DNA of 7,529 nt from JANRKG01 sp033763635 (lineage in GTDB: Bacteria; Cyanobacteriota; Cyanobacteriia; GCF-001939115): assembly GCA_033763635.1 (NCBI GenBank), contig JANRKG010000159.1, positions 1-7,529 of the forward strand. Direction: 5' to 3'. Within the stretch, counting starts at the first letter, position 1. Each line of letters begins with the position of its first letter. Made by a program: the position numbers and the translations under genes. Under the pieces are notes generated by a model, which worked only from the letters and a program-made list of their open reading frames with translations, was not told where the DNA came from and did no database searches. Positions 6,297 through 7,529 of the stretch are shown piece by piece.

Positions 6297-7529
6297 AATT
6301 TAATCGAATTGTCAGTCCTTTAACAGTCACCATTCCGGTCGCTTGAATGTCCAGGTTTGTTGTGGCTTTCAGGGTCATACTTCCCACTGATTCCAGGGAA
6401 ACACTTCGGCTGACATCATTCAAGTTCAATTGATGCCCTCCGCTCGACTTCATTTGAATCGATCGCCCCTGATCATCCAATACAATCACATGCCCACCAC
6501 TGGTTCGAATTTCAATCTTTTTTTCACTGTCGTTGAGATAAACCTGATGCCCATAGACTGACTTAATTAAAATTCCTTTCTTACTACTTCCCTGATCTGC
6601 TTCCACAAATTGCATGTGGTGGCCTGTGCGAGTTTTAATTGTTCTCAAACGCACCCCACTTCCATCAACAGACTGATCCACAGGGGTAGGGGGGGCATCC
6701 TTCCCGTTCCATAGTCCACCAATCACGAAGGGGCGATGGATATCCCCATGTTCAAAGCCTACCAGGACTTCATCATCAATTTCTGGGAGACAGTCAAAGC
6801 CCCGCGATTTCCCGGCACCGATCGCCACCACCCGCGCCCAGTCACTTTCATGTTCCTCCGTCAGGGTTGGAAACTTCACCCGTACCCGTCCCAACTTGTC
6901 TGGATCTTGGTTATTTGTGACAATGCCAATCAGCAGGGTTTGTCCGGGTTGCAGACGAGTCGCAGGGGAGAGCAAGGAAAGTAAATCTCCACCCCGCAAG
7001 CCGCGAATACTGAAGGCCGTGAGGTAAACGCCATCATGATACGTGTGGTGAGTTTCCGTGACGTAATATTTACCGCTATACTTTCCCATTTTTTCCAGGG
7101 TGACCACTCGCCCCGGACGAATGCCAGGATTTCCCTGGGCTTGGGCATCGGCTTGCACGAATTCGTCACTTAACTCATGAAAGAGAGCCTGGGCAATTTT
7201 GTCAGCCTCCTGTTGAGTGGCGATCGGCTGGTCTACAACGACTAACTTGGGACTTCCCGGTTTTCCCTGAAAAGCAGAACTTGTTTTTTTGCCCTGTCCA
7301 TACTCGGTTTCAGTCAGGATGCTGGCATTGTTTTTATTGGCAACAATGGAACGCTTTTGTTTCAAATCCCAACCCCGAACTTCCACTTCACTCACCTGTT
7401 CCGCGCTAGTGACACGCACTTGAAAGCTCGTTAAATCCTTCAGCCACTCTAGCCGTAAAGAACCTTCCTGTTTAGGCTTGCGAAAATGTAATTTATCATC
7501 CTGCACAAACAACTCAAACCCATTGCGGG
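6295..7529 (-). CDS. VgrG-like spike protein of a contractile injection system (N-terminus beyond window)
   Basis: The last 410 or so residues are present and the frame is open at the right edge. The TTG at 7512 is not a real start, because RNGFELFVQDDKLHFRKP reads across it as in gpD/gp27-type hub proteins. Numbering from that TTG: gpD-like hub segment (about 1-180, including ATQQEADKIAQALFHEL and GLRGGDLLSLLSP); a gp5-type OB fold (about 190-272, GIVTNNQDPDKLGRVRVKFP, SDWARVVAIGAG, DEVLVGFEHGDIHRPFVIGG); then beta-helix-type repeats with GH pairs at 297, 321, 340 and 359, ending in TLKATTNLDIQATGMVTVKG. The product would trimerise into the central needle at the end of the inner tube, puncture the target and carry the PAAR tip encoded next. 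It resembles the Afp8/Pvc8 spike of eCIS as well as T6SS VgrG and phage gpV/gpD. In a cyanobacterium an eCIS-type particle is the likelier home. There is no extra effector domain at the C-terminus. Confidence 0.9.
   Translation of the reverse strand, partial: RNGFELFVQDDKLHFRKPKQEGSLRLEWLKDLTSFQVRVTSAEQVSEVEVRGWDLKQKRSIVANKNNASILTETEYGQGKKTSSAFQGKPGSPKLVVVDQPIATQQEADKIAQALFHELSDEFVQADAQAQGNPGIRPGRVVTLEKMGKYSGKYYVTETHHTYHDGVYLTAFSIRGLRGGDLLSLLSPATRLQPGQTLLIGIVTNNQDPDKLGRVRVKFPTLTEEHESDWARVVAIGAGKSRGFDCLPEIDDEVLVGFEHGDIHRPFVIGGLWNGKDAPPTPVDQSVDGSGVRLRTIKTRTGHHMQFVEADQGSSKKGILIKSVYGHQVYLNDSEKKIEIRTSGGHVIVLDDQGRSIQMKSSGGHQLNLNDVSRSVSLESVGSMTLKATTNLDIQATGMVTVKGLTIRLN

Noticed and set aside
7510..7512. 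TTG as the start of the VgrG-like gene
   Set aside because: The frame stays open to the window edge and upstream residues continue a conserved hub motif, so the gene is simply cut by the window.
1..7529. CRISPR array, transposase gene or long terminal repeats
   Set aside because: No regularly spaced direct repeats, no transposase-like frame and no paired long inverted repeats were seen.

Overview
The window looks like chromosomal DNA of a cyanobacterium, probably filamentous. The evidence is the density of HIP1-type CGATCG/GCGATCGC words in the coding parts (an exact GCGATCGC lies at 2127-2134), a long multi-PAS/GAF sensory protein of cyanobacterial style, and a spike-protein pair of the contractile-injection type. 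The species cannot be read from the sequence.

Left third (1-2912, minus strand): a large modular sensor gene that runs off the left edge. It encodes six PAS domains in series, a coiled coil after the first, and the start of a GAF domain. It is cut by one in-frame TAA at 2541-2543, inside the end of the first PAS domain. Reading continues in the same frame on both sides, so this is a nonsense change and not a frameshift. The result is a 123-codon upstream piece and a downstream frame of more than 820 codons.

Centre (2913-3581): about 670 bases without a convincing protein gene. It holds a GC-rich hairpin, a copy of a cyanobacterial-type GCTTCGAC..TCAGC repeat and, from about 3266 to 3540, a segment with several nested complementary arms. 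That segment looks like a structured RNA, possibly a truncated 5' part of a group II intron. It ends about 40 bases before the next gene.

Right of centre (3582-5773, plus strand): a tightly packed pair. First comes an M24 (creatinase/prolidase-fold) protein in which three of the five usual metal ligands appear to be replaced. Two bases later comes galactokinase (galK), which has all its signature motifs. The tight spacing suggests co-transcription.

Right edge (5792-7529, minus strand, convergent with galK): the 3' part of a VgrG-like spike gene (gpD-like part, OB fold, beta-helix repeats) followed, with its ribosome binding site overlapping the vgrG stop, by a PAAR-repeat tip protein. VgrG would form the trimeric needle and PAAR its sharpened tip, as in eCIS/phage-tail-like particles or T6SS. 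In a cyanobacterium an eCIS-type (possibly thylakoid-anchored) system is the best guess, but the diagnostic neighbours lie beyond the right edge. A strong inverted repeat over the galK stop separates the two convergent units.
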